This document shows positions 41,856 through 42,802 of a stretch of 42,802 nt of DNA, piece by piece. Every line of letters begins with the position of its first letter. The first letter of the stretch is position 1. A model generated the notes under the pieces. The model made no database searches and was not told the origin of the DNA. It was given only the letters and a program-made list of their open reading frames with translations. The DNA comes from Mycobacterium sp. 1554424.7 (GTDB taxonomy: Bacteria > Actinomycetota > Actinomycetes > Mycobacteriales > Mycobacteriaceae), in contig NZ_LZSE01000086.1 in assembly GCF_001665295.1 (NCBI RefSeq), positions 1 to 42,802 of the forward strand. Direction: 5' to 3'. The translations under genes and the position numbers were made by a program.

Positions 41856-42802
41856 GTGTCGGTATTTGTCGAGGCCGCGAGGCTGCTCGCCAGCTTGGCC
41901 GCCATGGGTCAACAATTCAGTGGCCCCACCGGCTCTCAAGTCGATTTCGGCAGCGGTGAATATCTCGCGGGAAGTGTGACCAGTATCTGCGCGGACGGGC
42001 TGGGCCCTTTTGCGACGATCGGCGGCAAGATCGCTGTCAATAAAAGCGCCGACACACTAAGGTCCAGGGCATTTGTGACACACATTGGGGCGCAGCAGGA
42101 CGTCGAAGGCGCTAAGAAGGCGGCTTACAGGGATAAGTCGAGAGCCGTCGCCACTAGTCTGATTGCTTGGACTCTCACTGTGGTGGAGGTGTTGGAGCTT
42201 ACGACGGGGTTCGGGCCGCCGTGTGAGGGTGATGAGCTCACCCAGGGGGCCCAGCAGTTCGCCGCGTTGTCTGGGCAGCTGATGGTGGCGTTGCCTGAGG
42301 ACAACTGGCAGGGTGCGGCGTCGCAGTCCTACGCCGAGGCGGACTCCACACTGGGGACTGTCGCGCAGAGGATGGCCGAGCTGGATGGGCAGCTGGGCGC
42401 TTTGATCCACGATCAAGCCGACTGGGTCACCCACATACGCTTAGGTTTTGGCATATTAAAGGTCCGCCTGGTGGCGGCATACGGCATCGAGTTGGCGATG
42501 AAGCTCGCCTCACCGTCGGGTCCAGCCCAGGCCAGGGTTTTCGCCATTACGGTTTGCGGTCTTGGGCTCACCGTCGCGGCGGGCATGCTGGTCATGTTGG
42601 ACTACTACTCGCATGAAAACGCCCAGCAGGCCGACGATGTGGCCGGCCAGTACGGGCAGTTGGCGCAGGACCCGGTGTCTGGGGGTGCGCGGGTGCAGTC
42701 CAAGGTGGCCACCGCGGAGGAGTCGTCGGTGGTGTCGAGTTTCGAGGGCGACTCGGCGCGCATGGCTATGACCTCGGCCACGAGCGAAGCGTCGGCGGCG
42801 GC
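41856..42802 (+). CDS. EspA-like ESX-1 secretion-associated protein, copy G (3' end outside window)
   Basis: The frame is open from GTG 41856 (after AAGGGAGTCAC) to the end of the window, at least 315 residues. N-terminal module (ARLLASLAAMGQQFSG, VDFGSGEYLAGSVTS), SLIAWTLTVVEVLELTTGFG, PPCEGDEL, ALPEDNWQGAASQSYAEAD (WxG plus YxxxD), LIHDQADWVTHIRLGFG, two hydrophobic segments, and the beginning of the tail, which is nearly the same as in copy D (AEESSVVSSFEGDSA, MAMTSATSEASAA). High similarity to D over the last 200 bp suggests recent duplication or gene conversion. It is the last of the series in the window; the array probably continues. Confidence 0.9.
   Translation, partial: MSVFVEAARLLASLAAMGQQFSGPTGSQVDFGSGEYLAGSVTSICADGLGPFATIGGKIAVNKSADTLRSRAFVTHIGAQQDVEGAKKAAYRDKSRAVATSLIAWTLTVVEVLELTTGFGPPCEGDELTQGAQQFAALSGQLMVALPEDNWQGAASQSYAEADSTLGTVAQRMAELDGQLGALIHDQADWVTHIRLGFGILKVRLVAAYGIELAMKLASPSGPAQARVFAITVCGLGLTVAAGMLVMLDYYSHENAQQADDVAGQYGQLAQDPVSGGARVQSKVATAEESSVVSSFEGDSARMAMTSATSEASAA

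Overview
The window is high-GC mycobacterial DNA: a PE_PGRS tail, PE and PPE genes, a WhiB regulator and ESX-1-type (type VII secretion) EspA/EspC-like proteins are all present. Gene families and order resemble a slow-growing non-tuberculous mycobacterium of the M. kansasii / M. marinum kind, but the species cannot be fixed from sequence alone. No rRNA, tRNA or CRISPR array was seen.

Region 1 (1-10.35 kb) is dense, GC-rich chromosome. It holds the 3' part of a PE_PGRS gene, then deaD and a membrane acyltransferase in the order known from M. tuberculosis Rv1253-Rv1254. These are followed, with overlapping or near-touching reading frames, by an MFS exporter, a GNAT-type N-acyltransferase and an ornithine/lysine N-hydroxylase, which look like one small acyl-hydroxamate pathway. 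A sulfotransferase lies on the opposite strand, flanked by copies of a 20-bp repeat.

Region 2 (10.35-21.5 kb) begins with debris: the C-terminal tail of an EspA-like gene and an IS3-type transposase fragment. Then comes, on the minus strand, a complete isonitrile-lipopeptide (INLP) type cluster in the order of Rv0096-Rv0101: PPE1, Fe(II)/2-oxoglutarate oxygenase, FcoT thioesterase, FadD10, acyl carrier protein, NRPS. The NRPS is a single module (C-A-T-R), not the two-module form of M. tuberculosis Nrp. A TcmP-type methyltransferase lies divergently beside PPE1.

Region 3 (22.6-42.8 kb) is the most unusual part: an array of EspA-like genes and fragments. There are six copies sharing a distinctive N-terminal module (called A, C, D, E, F and G here), one divergent EspA-like gene (B) paired with an EspC-like gene, several tail fragments and one promoter without a gene. 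Each of these units starts from the same ~62-bp promoter cassette, with a -35-like hexamer, 16-bp spacer (15 in one) and TANNNT -10. Inside the array sit a whiB6-like gene, a divergent FHA/HTH gene and an EspA/EspE-like gene, the same order and strands as whiB6-Rv3863-espE at the M. tuberculosis extended ESX-1 locus. The array shows gene turnover: tail loss (A), a probable 1.1-kb inversion (E), a frameshift (F), and IS3 and IS21 remnants. An arylsulfatase, a small exported protein and a PE protein are interspersed.

Best candidate for something undescribed: a rapidly evolving family of EspA-like ESX substrates with a shared promoter cassette and a resident WhiB6-type regulator, next to a compact one-module INLP cluster.
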